NCBI GenBank assembly: GCA_030835025.1 | Contig: JAUQWS010000023.1 | Location: 86,458-150,457, forward strand | Length of the DNA: 64,000 nt | Direction: 5' to 3' | From: Ignavibacteria bacterium | GTDB lineage: Bacteria > Bacteroidota > Ignavibacteria > Tepidaquicellales > OLB5 | Shown here: one piece after another, positions 44,886-55,246 of the stretch | Numbering within the stretch: position 1 is the stretch's first letter | Layout: every line of letters starts with the position of its first letter | Translations under genes and position numbers: made by a program | The notes under the pieces: generated by a model | The model's input: only the letters and a program-made list of their open reading frames with translations | What the model was told of the DNA's origin: nothing | The model's database searches: none

Positions 44886-45949
44886 ATGTTCTGCTGATCA
44901 CGAACGAGCTTAGATATACCTGCGGTGTCACCAACCACTTGCTTCACCTATCAAAAGGACTTACAGAATCAGGTGAAGTAAAGCTTTGGATAGCCTGCGG
45001 CGGCGGGAACGGTATAAACCGCTTCAGCGATATCGATGCACAAGTTATAACTGATGATGCATTTCTTCACATGAACCGCAACTTCTCAAACTTTCTTTCT
45101 GCAATTAATTCACTGGTGAAGATCGTCAAACAGAACGATATAGATATTATCCATTCTCATTCGCATTATGCAGCAAATATTGCACAAAGGTCTGCACTTT
45201 TAACGGGCGCATACACTATCCAGACAAATCACGGACTAATTGGAGATAGAGGCAAACTGAAGCTGTTCAATGCAGATTCATACATTGCTATAAACGAACA
45301 TATAACCGACCATTTGACGAAAGCGGAAAAAATACCGGCTGAGGCTGTGAACTTCATAAGGTGCGGCATTCCGGTACCGGCAAACGTAAGGGAAAAAGAT
45401 AAGAATAAAGTAAAAGTTATTGCAGCTTCCAGATTTGTTTATGAAAAGGGGCTGGATATTTATATCACTGCTGTAAGCATGCTTGATGAGGAAACCAGAA
45501 AAAATGCGGGATTTTACATTGCAGGTGAAGGAGAACTGGAGACTGAATTGCAGACACTGAACAAACAACTCGGAGCAGGTATAAACTTCATGGGAAGCGT
45601 CAAGAATATGGACGATATTCTTGAACAGTCACACATTCTTGTTTATCCCTCGCGCTCTAAGACTGAAGGGTTCCCCGCAATAATCACCGAAGCAGGTGCA
45701 TATGGTAACTTAGTCATCAGTTCTGACTTTGACGGAGTGCGGTCTGTCATTGAAGATAAAACCGACGGATTAATTTACCCGGCTGAAGAACCGGCTGCAC
45801 TCACCCGGCTTCTTGAAGCGGTACTAACAGATTTCAGCAGTTACAGAGTTTTAGCGGAAAGATTCAGGGAGAAAGTCAGGGATCTGTTTTCTCTGGAAGA
45901 AATGATAAACAAACATTTAGAGCTATATAGGAAATGCCTGGCGAAATAA
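44882..45949 (+). CDS. Glycosyltransferase family 4-like
   Basis: 355 residues from the ATG at 44882, which shares ATGA with the preceding stop; an upstream in-frame start would add 17 residues lying in the previous gene. N-terminal motif MNVLLITNELRYTCGVTNH, then IIHSHSHYAANIAQR and IQTNHGL. Donor-site region: VIAASRFVYEKGLDIYITA, VYPSRSKTEGFPAIITEAGAYG. It is similar in layout to the enzyme encoded at 48552-49634, so the two may add similar sugars. Its stop lies inside the next gene. Confidence 0.87.
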   Translation: MNVLLITNELRYTCGVTNHLLHLSKGLTESGEVKLWIACGGGNGINRFSDIDAQVITDDAFLHMNRNFSNFLSAINSLVKIVKQNDIDIIHSHSHYAANIAQRSALLTGAYTIQTNHGLIGDRGKLKLFNADSYIAINEHITDHLTKAEKIPAEAVNFIRCGIPVPANVREKDKNKVKVIAASRFVYEKGLDIYITAVSMLDEETRKNAGFYIAGEGELETELQTLNKQLGAGINFMGSVKNMDDILEQSHILVYPSRSKTEGFPAIITEAGAYGNLVISSDFDGVRSVIEDKTDGLIYPAEEPAALTRLLEAVLTDFSSYRVLAERFREKVRDLFSLEEMINKHLELYRKCLAK

Positions 45950-46884
45950 AAAATGTTTCGGTATTGTTGCCGGTATATAATTCCGGGAAGTATGTTGGCT
46001 CTTCAATAAAAAGCATACTGAACCAGACTTTCAGGGATTTTGAGTTTATAGTAATCGATGATGGTTCTACCGACAATTCAGAAGAGATCATAAGCAGCTT
46101 TAAAGATAGCCGTATCAGATATTTTAAAACTGGACACAAAGGTACATCACATGCACTCAATTTCGGTGTTGAACGATGCTCATACGATTGGTTAGCAAGA
46201 ATTGATTCTGATGATCTTAATGTTCCGGCCAGGCTTAAGACACAGCTAATGTTTCTGGAAGATAATCCCGAAATTGATGTAGTTTCAAGCTGGTCCGTTT
46301 ATTTCAAGGATCCGGCAAAGGTGCTCTTTCTTTTGAAGGCACCGCTTGATCACCGGAATATCTATGGTTTTCTGGACCTGCATAACCCGTTAAACCAATC
46401 AGGGACCATAATACGAAAGAGTATACTGGCAGAAAATCCGTTTGATGAATCCCTGAACGGTCTTGAAGATTTTGAACTCTTTCACCGTATCAGGGATAAA
46501 GTCAGATTTGCTAATCTGCCTGAATTTTTGGTATATACACGTATCAGGAAAAATTCACGTTCATCCACCGCTGATAGAAGCCATATCCGCAATATGCTGT
46601 TTAATCCTTCGTTCAAGAATATGATAGATGCAAAATCAAAAGGCGGGCATTTCTACTGGGCAACCAACATAGCATGGATAGATTATTTTTACGGAGACAG
46701 AAAAGATTCGAGGAGTTACTTCAGGAACTCAATCTCTTGGAGGAATTTAGCAGCATATTTTACTACATTTTTACCTGATGAATATTTTCATAAGTTTATA
46801 AATTACAGGCTCAAATACAGGCTGAAAACATTTTTTTCAAACACTAAATTTCACAGAACTGAACTCAGAAAATTACTAATCTGA
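45934..46884 (+). CDS. Glycosyltransferase family 2
   Basis: 316 residues. GT-A fold: VSVLLPVYNSGKYVGSSIKSILNQTF, nucleotide-binding VIDDGSTDNS, and metal-binding LARIDSDDLNVPARL (DxDD). ED-type catalytic region GLEDFELFHRI. It should act as an inverting transferase at the cytoplasmic face of the inner membrane. No membrane helix is evident. The ATG overlaps the previous gene by 16 bases. Confidence 0.9.
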   Translation: MPGEIKNVSVLLPVYNSGKYVGSSIKSILNQTFRDFEFIVIDDGSTDNSEEIISSFKDSRIRYFKTGHKGTSHALNFGVERCSYDWLARIDSDDLNVPARLKTQLMFLEDNPEIDVVSSWSVYFKDPAKVLFLLKAPLDHRNIYGFLDLHNPLNQSGTIIRKSILAENPFDESLNGLEDFELFHRIRDKVRFANLPEFLVYTRIRKNSRSSTADRSHIRNMLFNPSFKNMIDAKSKGGHFYWATNIAWIDYFYGDRKDSRSYFRNSISWRNLAAYFTTFLPDEYFHKFINYRLKYRLKTFFSNTKFHRTELRKLLI

Positions 46885-46893
46885 TATTTACTT

Positions 46894-48537
46894 ATGATAA
46901 AGGAATTCAGGAAATATGCTCTTTTTTCTGTCCTCATTTTTGCAGTATATGTAATTGCACTTTGGCTCCTCGGATACTTTAAGATCGGCCTGCTTTCGGA
47001 TGATTATCTGAATTTTTCAGATGCACTTAATTCCACGTTTGAACAAAAAGCTGCGGGAAATCTGCCCTTTACAAATGCACTTCACATAAGGCCGGTCTAT
47101 TATCTATCACTGGAAAAAAGTGCAGCTTTACATGATTGGTTTGGGTTCTCACCCGAGAATTTTGTGTTCTACAGAATACAGAACCTTGTACTTATGATGT
47201 TCCTGGCATTTGCTGCCGGGCTTCTGGTCTTTCATTTGACCAGAAGGGTCTCGATTTCCCTGGTTGCTTTGGCCGCTGTAATTCTCTTCCCTAATAATAT
47301 AAACAATATATGCTGGACTGCCGCCAGAGTTGATATTATTTGTTCTTTCTTTTATGTATTAACAATTTATCTTTACATTTTGTATCACGATTCACGCAAA
47401 GTTTATTTTGGGGTCCTGGGACTGGTTACATTTTTTCTTGCGCTGATGACAAAAGAGCTGGCAATAACCATTCCGTTCACAGTTATGCTACTTGGTTACT
47501 TTTTATATGGCAAACGTGGAATTAAGGAGACAATCCCTTTGCTTAGCTCATTTGTAATTCTTCTTGCCATCTATTTTATATACAGGATCGTAATACTTAA
47601 CAATAACGTCACAGAAATTGCGACATTGTACCAATCCGGGCCGCTTGCCAATGCACCCGGAGTACTTGCACGCAGTTTCATTTCCCTTACCATTCCGCTT
47701 GATTACCTTGTTTTGAACTATATGCTTAGGAATGATAACAAAATCGTGATTTTGTATCTGTTTATACTCTACGGTACACTGGGCTACATTGCATGGGTAA
47801 TGGTGAGAACCGAAGTATACCGCGCCGTTGCGAGGTTACTTGCGCTGATGCTGCTTCTATTTTCGCCCTATATGTTAATCGGCTATATTAGGCCTCAGAT
47901 GATCTTGCTGCCTTTTATAATCATTACAGTTTTCATGCTGCATGTGTACGATACACAGCGGGATCTGACAGGACGCTTGAATAAGAAGGTACTGCGTTCA
48001 CTATTTCTTGCTGCAATGGTGTTTTGGGTTTATTGGAGTGCTGTTTCTGTATCCAATTGGAGTACATCATATGAAAAAGCCAAAGTTAATGTTGATAATT
48101 TAATAAAGCTGGATCATGACAGTTCAAAAAAGCTTGTATTGATAGGAAATCCGGGCAGATTCAAACAGACATTTATGTTCGATAAGATGACAGGAGCATA
48201 TAATTTCTGGAAAGAAAAGAAATTTGTGATCAACGATACTATAAATGACATAATTCAGACTGCCGCGATAGAAGAATCATCAATTGGTGCCCCTCCTCAG
48301 GTGAGGAAAATCAGCGCGAATGAATTCGAGTTCAGGACGTCAGCCTCCAAACATTTCTTTTATATCGAAGGAATGGATAACGAAAGGATCAGAAGCGGCT
48401 TCAGCAACGATGATATTAGTGTTGAGTTCCTGGAGTTTAATAATATTGATAAACCGATCCGGTTTCTTCTTAAGATCCGCAATCCGGATGTGGAATGTTT
48501 TGTTTCGGAAAATCTGGATTTCAGAAAACTCAATTGA
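46894..48537 (+). CDS. Polytopic GT-C-type glycosyltransferase
   Basis: 547 residues with about 11 membrane helices and a ~150-residue C-terminal soluble tail. The first loop carries the acidic GLLSDDYLNFSDAL, the position of the catalytic acidic pair in GT-C enzymes (Asp-Asp after helix 1), and FYRIQNLVLMMFLAFAAGLLVF resembles dolichyl-phosphate-mannose-type transferases. It would use a polyprenyl-phosphate sugar at the periplasmic side, or could serve as the polymerase or ligase that the cluster otherwise lacks (inference). Confidence 0.72.
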   Translation: MIKEFRKYALFSVLIFAVYVIALWLLGYFKIGLLSDDYLNFSDALNSTFEQKAAGNLPFTNALHIRPVYYLSLEKSAALHDWFGFSPENFVFYRIQNLVLMMFLAFAAGLLVFHLTRRVSISLVALAAVILFPNNINNICWTAARVDIICSFFYVLTIYLYILYHDSRKVYFGVLGLVTFFLALMTKELAITIPFTVMLLGYFLYGKRGIKETIPLLSSFVILLAIYFIYRIVILNNNVTEIATLYQSGPLANAPGVLARSFISLTIPLDYLVLNYMLRNDNKIVILYLFILYGTLGYIAWVMVRTEVYRAVARLLALMLLLFSPYMLIGYIRPQMILLPFIIITVFMLHVYDTQRDLTGRLNKKVLRSLFLAAMVFWVYWSAVSVSNWSTSYEKAKVNVDNLIKLDHDSSKKLVLIGNPGRFKQTFMFDKMTGAYNFWKEKKFVINDTINDIIQTAAIEESSIGAPPQVRKISANEFEFRTSASKHFFYIEGMDNERIRSGFSNDDISVEFLEFNNIDKPIRFLLKIRNPDVECFVSENLDFRKLN

Positions 48538-48551
48538 AATTATGAATACAG

Positions 48552-49634
48552 TTGAGCCTTAACATACTTCATATAACGCCTGATTTCAACTATGCTTGCG
48601 GAAGATCTTACTATGTATATTTGCTTCTTAAGTATCTCCGCGGGAAGCATAATGTGATGTTATTGACTAACTCAGGAGATTCTTTGGACAGGATAGAGAA
48701 TCTTGGGGTTAAATATAAGCTTCTTAAGGGATTAAGATCCAGAAACCCGATCTCACTTCCAAAGACTACAGAGGCGTTAAGAGAAATCATCAAGGAAAAC
48801 AGTATTGATATAATTCACACTCACCACAGGCTTTCCGAGTTCTACGCATTGCAGGCTGCAAACACTTTTACAGATAAAAGGCCTGCCACAATTATCACTT
48901 CTTTAAGCATTGTGAGGAGAAAGTATAACATTGAATACAGGTCTAACAGCATAGTCGCAGTCAGTAATTCAATCCGGAATATGCTGCTGCATAAGTTCAA
49001 TGTTGATAAAGATAAAATAGCGCTTATTCCTAATTTCGCCGATACAGAAGAGTTAACAGAAACAGATGCACTTTATACTTCCGAAAAGACACACAATAGG
49101 ATTTTCACCATTCTTGCCGTAGGCAGGTTTCACCTCGAGAAGAATTTTGAGGTACTGATAAAGGCTTTGAAAACTCTCAATGATCCTGATATCAGGCTTA
49201 TGCTCATTGGCGAAGGTAACCGGGAAATGACTTACCGGAAATATATTTCACAGCATGAGTTGAATGTTGAGATAATTGCCCCGCAGAAAGAATTAGGCAG
49301 GTTTTTTCAAATTGCAGATATATGTGTACTGCCTTCGGCCAGGGACCCGTTCCCCAATTTTATGCTTCAGGCCGGACTTCACGGCAAACCGTTCATTGGT
49401 GCAAATGTAGACGGCATTAGAGAGCTTATCAACAGCGGAGTTAACGGCTTGTTATTTGAAAGCGGAAATGAACATGAACTGGCTGAAAAGATCAGGATAT
49501 TTAAGGGTAACAAAATACTCGCCGTTAAATGCGCTCAAAATCTGCAAGTAAACGTAAAGAATAATTATACGCAGATGCAGGTTATTCCCCTTATTGAGAG
49601 GCTTTACATGCAGTTAAGCAGAAGTAAGAATTAG
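48552..49634 (+). CDS. Glycosyltransferase family 4-like
   Basis: 360 residues from TTG. N-terminal LNILHITPDFNYACGRSYYVYLLLKYL and DIIHTHHRLSEFYALQAA; donor region TILAVGRFHLEKNFEVLIKAL and VLPSARDPFPNFMLQAGLHGKPFIGANVDGIREL. A retaining GT-B enzyme. The common catalytic EX7E glutamate is replaced by the sequence NFMLQAG at the first position, so it may be altered in mechanism or specificity. It precedes the WecG-type gene by three bases. Confidence 0.84.
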   Translation: MSLNILHITPDFNYACGRSYYVYLLLKYLRGKHNVMLLTNSGDSLDRIENLGVKYKLLKGLRSRNPISLPKTTEALREIIKENSIDIIHTHHRLSEFYALQAANTFTDKRPATIITSLSIVRRKYNIEYRSNSIVAVSNSIRNMLLHKFNVDKDKIALIPNFADTEELTETDALYTSEKTHNRIFTILAVGRFHLEKNFEVLIKALKTLNDPDIRLMLIGEGNREMTYRKYISQHELNVEIIAPQKELGRFFQIADICVLPSARDPFPNFMLQAGLHGKPFIGANVDGIRELINSGVNGLLFESGNEHELAEKIRIFKGNKILAVKCAQNLQVNVKNNYTQMQVIPLIERLYMQLSRSKN

Positions 49635-49637
49635 ATC

Positions 49638-50381
49638 TTGCACACGAAGAAACCAATAATTGATATTGCCGGTATTGGAGTAAGTCTGCAAACTGATGAA
49701 GAACTCATCGAAAGCATTGAAGACGCCATCCAAAGGAATATCAACTGTACAATTGCATACTATAATGCAAGAACCGTGAATTATGTATACAAAAGAAACG
49801 ACTTTACGGCAATACTAAATGGCTTTGATATTGTTCATGCTGACGGTGTGGGCGTATATTTTGCTTCAAGATTTCTCTATGGCAAAAATGGGCTGGTAAG
49901 AAGATTTTCCGGATCGGATTTCTATAATGTGCTGATTAAGAACTGTATTTCCCGTAAGCGGAGGCTATTCTTTTTCGGGCATGACGACCAAACCCTGCAT
50001 AAGATCAAGTCAAATCATCCGGATCTGGAGGTAGCGGGATTGCAGAACGGATATGAATATGATGACGACTTATTGATCCATAACATAAACAGTTCCTCTG
50101 CGGAAATACTGATATGCGGCTTGGGAATGCCGAGACAAGAGAACTGGATAATACAAAACCGGGGCAAGCTGAACTGCCGTGTTATGATCTGTACAGGCGA
50201 GGGAATAAGAGTATTTTCGGGGACAAAATTGCGGGGTCCTTTATTTTTAAGAAATCTTGGTCTGGAGTGGTTCGTGCGTTTTTTAAGCAATCCTTTCAAA
50301 TATTTTGGCAGATATATTATCGGAAATCCCCTATTTTTATATAGAATTATTGTATTAAAATTGCGTAATTTACGCAGATGA
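49638..50381 (+). CDS. WecG/TagA/CpsF-family glycosyltransferase
   Basis: 247 residues from TTG. The family core is clear: NARTVNYVYKR, DIVHADGVGVYFASRFLYG with the catalytic Asp, RRFSGSDFYN, LFFFGHDDQTLHKIK and ICGLGMPRQENWIIQNR. The basic, hydrophobic tail (LGLEWFVRFLSNPFKYFGRY) attaches these enzymes to the membrane. It usually adds the second sugar (e.g. N-acetyl-mannosamine type) to a polyprenyl-linked GlcNAc, an early step of glycan assembly. Its stop overlaps the start of the PorU-like gene (ATGA). Confidence 0.9.
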   Translation: MHTKKPIIDIAGIGVSLQTDEELIESIEDAIQRNINCTIAYYNARTVNYVYKRNDFTAILNGFDIVHADGVGVYFASRFLYGKNGLVRRFSGSDFYNVLIKNCISRKRRLFFFGHDDQTLHKIKSNHPDLEVAGLQNGYEYDDDLLIHNINSSSAEILICGLGMPRQENWIIQNRGKLNCRVMICTGEGIRVFSGTKLRGPLFLRNLGLEWFVRFLSNPFKYFGRYIIGNPLFLYRIIVLKLRNLRR

Positions 50382-53300
50382 ACAAGAAAAGAACAGGTTT
50401 TTTATTCTTTTTTATTTTGATAAGCGGCCTATCTTTTTCCCAAAACTATCAGTGGATAACTCCGAATAAGAATTACCTTAAACTTTTCATTGTTGAAGAC
50501 GGCATTTACAGAATAACCCGCACGGAATTTACCTCATCAGGAATTAACACTTCAAGTATTGATCCCAGAACAGTCAAAGTATATTATAAAGGGATTGAAA
50601 TCCCCGTTTATTTCTTTGGTGAACAGGACGGTTCATTTGATGCAAATGATTACCTTGATTTTTACGGCACAAGGAATTACGGCGGCTTAACGAACACTTA
50701 TGCTGCAAGCTTCGGACCCACTACAGTTGATTATGTTACAGATGAGTTCTATGATCTTTACAGCGATACCAGTGTTTATTGGATAGGCTGGGACGGGAGC
50801 AACGGACAAAGATTCGGAATCTCAGGCTATACGGTGCAGACCCCTTATTCAAACAGCTATTCATTTGAAAAGATCCATTTTGAACGGGACTCTATTTATT
50901 CACCTGGCCTTACCTTGAATCAGAACACTGATTTCAGGTATTTTAATAATGAGAAAATTTCCGGTGAAGGCTGGTATTGGAGAAATCTGATTGCCCCGAG
51001 CGGTTATTCCTTAACAAGGTCATTCAATATACCCCTATTAAGTCCGGTTAATACATCCTGCACTTTCAGAGTGTTTGCATTCCCGAATTCTTATGATACA
51101 TCTTTCAACGAGCACAAGCTTGTTCTGAAGATAAATTCAACGGTAATAACTACTCTTATAAGAGATGACTACAACAGGTTTGATACAACTGTCACATTTC
51201 AGAGCAATTTGCTTCAGCAGAGTTCACCCAATGAAATTTCAGTGACCTACCAGCCGACTTTTGGCAATCAAAGTGCTACTCCAAGTCTTTATTTAGACCT
51301 TATGGAGGTCAATTACCCAAAAGTCTTTGCGTTCCAGAACGATCTTTGTAGGATTTCTCTAAGCGGTACAGATACTGCATCAGCATTATTTTCCGTAACA
51401 GGATTTAATTCATCCAGTCCGTTATCTATTTATGATACGAAAAACAATCTGAAGATCACTAACATAAGCTCTAACGCCGATACACTGTTCTTTACTGGAA
51501 AGAAGAACGGAACATTTGAGATCATTAACCAGGATATAAGCAAAAGGCCATTTAAGACAACATCAAAACAGGTGCCGGATCTTGTATCATCGTCAAATGC
51601 GGCTGACTACCTGCTTATATACAACAGGTTGTTCGAATCACAGGCAGAACAGCTTAGGCAGCACAGGGCTAGCAGGGATAACTTCAGAACCTATAAGGCT
51701 GCAATTGAAGATGTAATAGATGTTTTCAATTTCGGAATGGAAAATCCCGTGGCAATCAGGAGGTTTATCAGCCACGTTTACGGTAACTGGCAGCAGCCTG
51801 GTGTAGGTTATATATGTTTGATGGGCAGGGGCTCTCTGGACCCGAAGAATATCCGTCTTAATCAGTCTTATTACAGGAATCTGATACCCGTTTACGGGAA
51901 TCCTACATCAGACGGATATTTTGTTAATTTCAATTTCAGCGGATTTACTTATATTCATCAAACAAGCATAGGGCGCATTCCCGTCTACACTCCACAAGAA
52001 GCTCAGGATGCAGTTGATAAGATAATTGATTATGAAAATGAACTGCCGCAGACCTGGTGGAAAAATTTCATTATGATCACAGGAGGCCCCACAAGGAACC
52101 AGCAAATACAGTACCAGACCCAATCGAATTTTTTCGTGAATACCTATATTAATCCGCCTCCGGTTTCAGGTGTTGCTGCAAAGATATACAGAAACGATTC
52201 GGCAGGATTCATAACTTTCAATTATGCGGATTCAATAAAACGTGAGATTAACCGCGGCGGAATTATTGTCAATTTCATCGGACATGCCGCAAGCCAGGAT
52301 TGGGAACTGGGACTTGAAGATCCGTTTACTTTATCGAACGGAAACAAACTTCCCTTTGTAATGAGTATGACTTGTTATACAGGCAAGAATTCAGAGCCGA
52401 ATCTCAGGGGATTTGGTGAAAAGTTTGTTTATGCACAGGGAAAAGGAGCTATTGGTTTCATTGGAAGTACGGGCTGGAGCTTTTCATCAACCGGTAACCA
52501 GATAAACGATTACATGTTTAAAGGCCTTTCTCAGGACACAATAAGACGGCTGGGAAAGATTCTTAAATATGCCAATAATCTGATGGCAGCCGATACAACA
52601 AGCTTCCAGGTGAGGAATATGATCAACTCTTACGAACTGCTTGGAGACCCTGCTTCAAAACTGCTTCTTCCTTCAACTCCTGAATTTGTCATCGGACAAA
52701 CAGATTACAGAATAACAAATCAGTACCCCCTGGTTGGAGAAAATGTGACACTGACTATATTCCCTAAGAATTACGGATTATATGCACCCGATTGCCTCAT
52801 AAGGTTTGAAATACTTAAGAATGGTTCCCCTTTCAGGTTCAAGGATACTATTCTTACGGGATTCTCTTTCATGGATACTGCTTCTTTCAGATTCAGTATA
52901 GATACCATTGGAAATTACTCACTCAAAGCAACACTGGATTACGATAACCGATATCCACAGGAAAACCCGGCTAACAATGTACTTCAGCTTCCGCTTCCGT
53001 TAAGGAATATATCGTTTACCCCGCTGAAGCCGGTCTATAATTCCATTATCCCCGGGGATTCAGTTGAGTTTGTTGGCCTGAATCCGCAGGTTGATCTAAG
53101 AACGAATAATGTGAAAGTTATTCTTCAGGTCGATACTAATTTGGCTTTTGCTAACCCCCTACTGAATTTCGCAAACAGCAACATTAACGGAGTTGCAACA
53201 CGGGTTGCTTATCGAATACCTATGGCTGATACAAATATTGTTTATTACTGGAGAACGAATTCTATAATAAATAATGACAGCTCGGGATGGTCTGAGACAA

Positions 53301-55246
53301 TGAGATTTGTATATAACCCTCTCTCACTACAAATGGATAATCGTTCGGTATCCAACGATTCAATTGTAAATCTGTATATAAGATTACCCGGCCAGTATAA
53401 GTCTTCGGAAATAAGCGGACTATATTATACCGGATCAGGTTACAAGTTAAACAGTTTTACAGGAGAACTTAGAGTAAAATCATTCGGGAGCAACGGCTCT
53501 GAGGCATCGTTTTTCATCATTAATGGATTTGCTCAGTTTATTGATGGTGGCAGCAATACCGGCCTGAACGTAGTGAAGGCAAGAAAGCTTACGGGCAGTT
53601 TCGTTGAATTCAGGAACTTTAGAATGAACACACCCTCATCCTCGGATTCCGTACTGAGTTTCCTGAATACGTTTGATACTACTCACTACCTGATGATAGG
53701 TATAGCAACTCACGTACCCGTTTCAGACAGTCTGAAACAAACTGCAAAAAACAAGGTCAAGCAGTTCGGAAGCCAGCTAATTGATTCTGTCCGCACATTT
53801 GATGCATTTGATTCCTATGCATTCATTGGCTATCTGGGTGCAGCGCCATCGAACACTTCAGAGGTTTTCCACAGGTATGCTTCCAATGGTATCTGGACAC
53901 CATCTTTTGCAAATCTGACTCCGGTATTCCTATCAACTCTTGGTACGATTAATTTCAGCATGGGTCCGGCACACCGCTGGAAATTCTTCAGCTGGAACAG
54001 GATATTAACGGGCGGTTCAAGTGTAACCTATGATGTAACAGCATTCGGGCAAAACGGGCTGCCGGTGCAAATATACTCGGGGTTGAGCAATAACAGTTTT
54101 ATGAACCTTGATACTGTGAACAGCTTCCAGTATCCAGAGCTCAGGCTGACTGCAAGATTACAGATAGACACCCTCTCAGGGCTGCAATCTCCGGAATTCA
54201 GATCAATGTATTTCAGGTACTCTCCCCCTGCTGAGATAATTCCTGATAATTATTCATTTGTTAAGAGTGACAGCATAGTTAATGAAGGCTCAGAAGTTAC
54301 AATATCTGTAAAGAATTATAACGTAGGGTTTGTTCCGGCAGGAACAGTTGTTTACAGATGGCTGGCTGCTGCTCCTCAGGGCCTTGCTGTGTTGAAATCC
54401 GATACTGTTTATTCACCCCTGATGCCGGACAGCAGCTTGACCTCAACGGTTACGTTCAATACTTCGGGAATGAAGGAGCCAAGTGCAACAATTGATACTT
54501 TGGAAATTACTTTCGAAGTACTTATGCTTGGCTTGCAGAACGATTACTATCCGTTCAATAATTTCGCATTCACTGATATTGTGATAATGGGCGATTCCAC
54601 GGGACCTTCTATTGATGTTACATATGATGGAGAGAAAATCCTGCAGGGTGATCTCATTGCCTCAAAGCCCGAGGTGATATTCAGGTTCTTTGATGACAGC
54701 AAGCTGCAATATAGTATTGAAGATACTTCCAATAATTTCATCAGGCTCGACGGAAAAAGGATCTACTATACCTTAGGTTCACAACCTAATCCGGAAATAA
54801 TGTTCACAGCGCCAAACGAAGGAAATCTGAAAACACTTGTCACATTCAAACCCCTGCTTTCTGAAGGAGATCATACATTCCAGTTCTTCGGAATGGATAA
54901 AGACGGGAATCGCTCTTCAGATACTGACCATGTTTATGTAAGTTACGCATTCCAGGTGAGGGACCTTTTCAATTATCCAAATCCGATGAATAATGAAACA
55001 TTTTTCACATTTAATCTATTTGCTTCTGATGCTCCCGAGGCGTGCAGGATAAAGATCTATACAGTTGCAGGCAGACTTATTAAGGATATTTCTTCACCGG
55101 CAAAAGTAGGATTTAACCGGATTTATTGGGATGGCAGGGATAACGATGGCGAATATATGGCAAATGGCATATATTTGTATAAGCTGATACTTGAAGGGGG
55201 CGGAAAAACCGAGACTTCCATTCAGAAACTGGCGATCCTGAGATAA
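50378..55246 (+). CDS. PorU-like C25 (gingipain-family) cysteine peptidase of the type IX system
   Basis: 1622 residues; signal peptide 1-21 (GLSFSQ). An N-terminal pro/beta-rich part (~25-400) with EDGIYRITRTEF is as in PorU. The C25 peptidase domain (~400-760) carries catalytic His636 (IVNFIGHAA) and Cys666 (VMSMTCYTG). Long CARDB/Ig-like regions follow, and a C-terminal FlgD/T9SS-like domain (FNYPNPMNN, DNDGEYMANGIYLYKL). PorU cleaves cargo C-terminal signals and joins cargo to a surface glycan. It is longer than P. gingivalis PorU, so it may instead be a secreted C25 protease. Its start overlaps the wecG-type gene; the next gene overlaps its stop. Confidence 0.8.
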   Translation: MNKKRTGFLFFFILISGLSFSQNYQWITPNKNYLKLFIVEDGIYRITRTEFTSSGINTSSIDPRTVKVYYKGIEIPVYFFGEQDGSFDANDYLDFYGTRNYGGLTNTYAASFGPTTVDYVTDEFYDLYSDTSVYWIGWDGSNGQRFGISGYTVQTPYSNSYSFEKIHFERDSIYSPGLTLNQNTDFRYFNNEKISGEGWYWRNLIAPSGYSLTRSFNIPLLSPVNTSCTFRVFAFPNSYDTSFNEHKLVLKINSTVITTLIRDDYNRFDTTVTFQSNLLQQSSPNEISVTYQPTFGNQSATPSLYLDLMEVNYPKVFAFQNDLCRISLSGTDTASALFSVTGFNSSSPLSIYDTKNNLKITNISSNADTLFFTGKKNGTFEIINQDISKRPFKTTSKQVPDLVSSSNAADYLLIYNRLFESQAEQLRQHRASRDNFRTYKAAIEDVIDVFNFGMENPVAIRRFISHVYGNWQQPGVGYICLMGRGSLDPKNIRLNQSYYRNLIPVYGNPTSDGYFVNFNFSGFTYIHQTSIGRIPVYTPQEAQDAVDKIIDYENELPQTWWKNFIMITGGPTRNQQIQYQTQSNFFVNTYINPPPVSGVAAKIYRNDSAGFITFNYADSIKREINRGGIIVNFIGHAASQDWELGLEDPFTLSNGNKLPFVMSMTCYTGKNSEPNLRGFGEKFVYAQGKGAIGFIGSTGWSFSSTGNQINDYMFKGLSQDTIRRLGKILKYANNLMAADTTSFQVRNMINSYELLGDPASKLLLPSTPEFVIGQTDYRITNQYPLVGENVTLTIFPKNYGLYAPDCLIRFEILKNGSPFRFKDTILTGFSFMDTASFRFSIDTIGNYSLKATLDYDNRYPQENPANNVLQLPLPLRNISFTPLKPVYNSIIPGDSVEFVGLNPQVDLRTNNVKVILQVDTNLAFANPLLNFANSNINGVATRVAYRIPMADTNIVYYWRTNSIINNDSSGWSETMRFVYNPLSLQMDNRSVSNDSIVNLYIRLPGQYKSSEISGLYYTGSGYKLNSFTGELRVKSFGSNGSEASFFIINGFAQFIDGGSNTGLNVVKARKLTGSFVEFRNFRMNTPSSSDSVLSFLNTFDTTHYLMIGIATHVPVSDSLKQTAKNKVKQFGSQLIDSVRTFDAFDSYAFIGYLGAAPSNTSEVFHRYASNGIWTPSFANLTPVFLSTLGTINFSMGPAHRWKFFSWNRILTGGSSVTYDVTAFGQNGLPVQIYSGLSNNSFMNLDTVNSFQYPELRLTARLQIDTLSGLQSPEFRSMYFRYSPPAEIIPDNYSFVKSDSIVNEGSEVTISVKNYNVGFVPAGTVVYRWLAAAPQGLAVLKSDTVYSPLMPDSSLTSTVTFNTSGMKEPSATIDTLEITFEVLMLGLQNDYYPFNNFAFTDIVIMGDSTGPSIDVTYDGEKILQGDLIASKPEVIFRFFDDSKLQYSIEDTSNNFIRLDGKRIYYTLGSQPNPEIMFTAPNEGNLKTLVTFKPLLSEGDHTFQFFGMDKDGNRSSDTDHVYVSYAFQVRDLFNYPNPMNNETFFTFNLFASDAPEACRIKIYTVAGRLIKDISSPAKVGFNRIYWDGRDNDGEYMANGIYLYKLILEGGGKTETSIQKLAILR

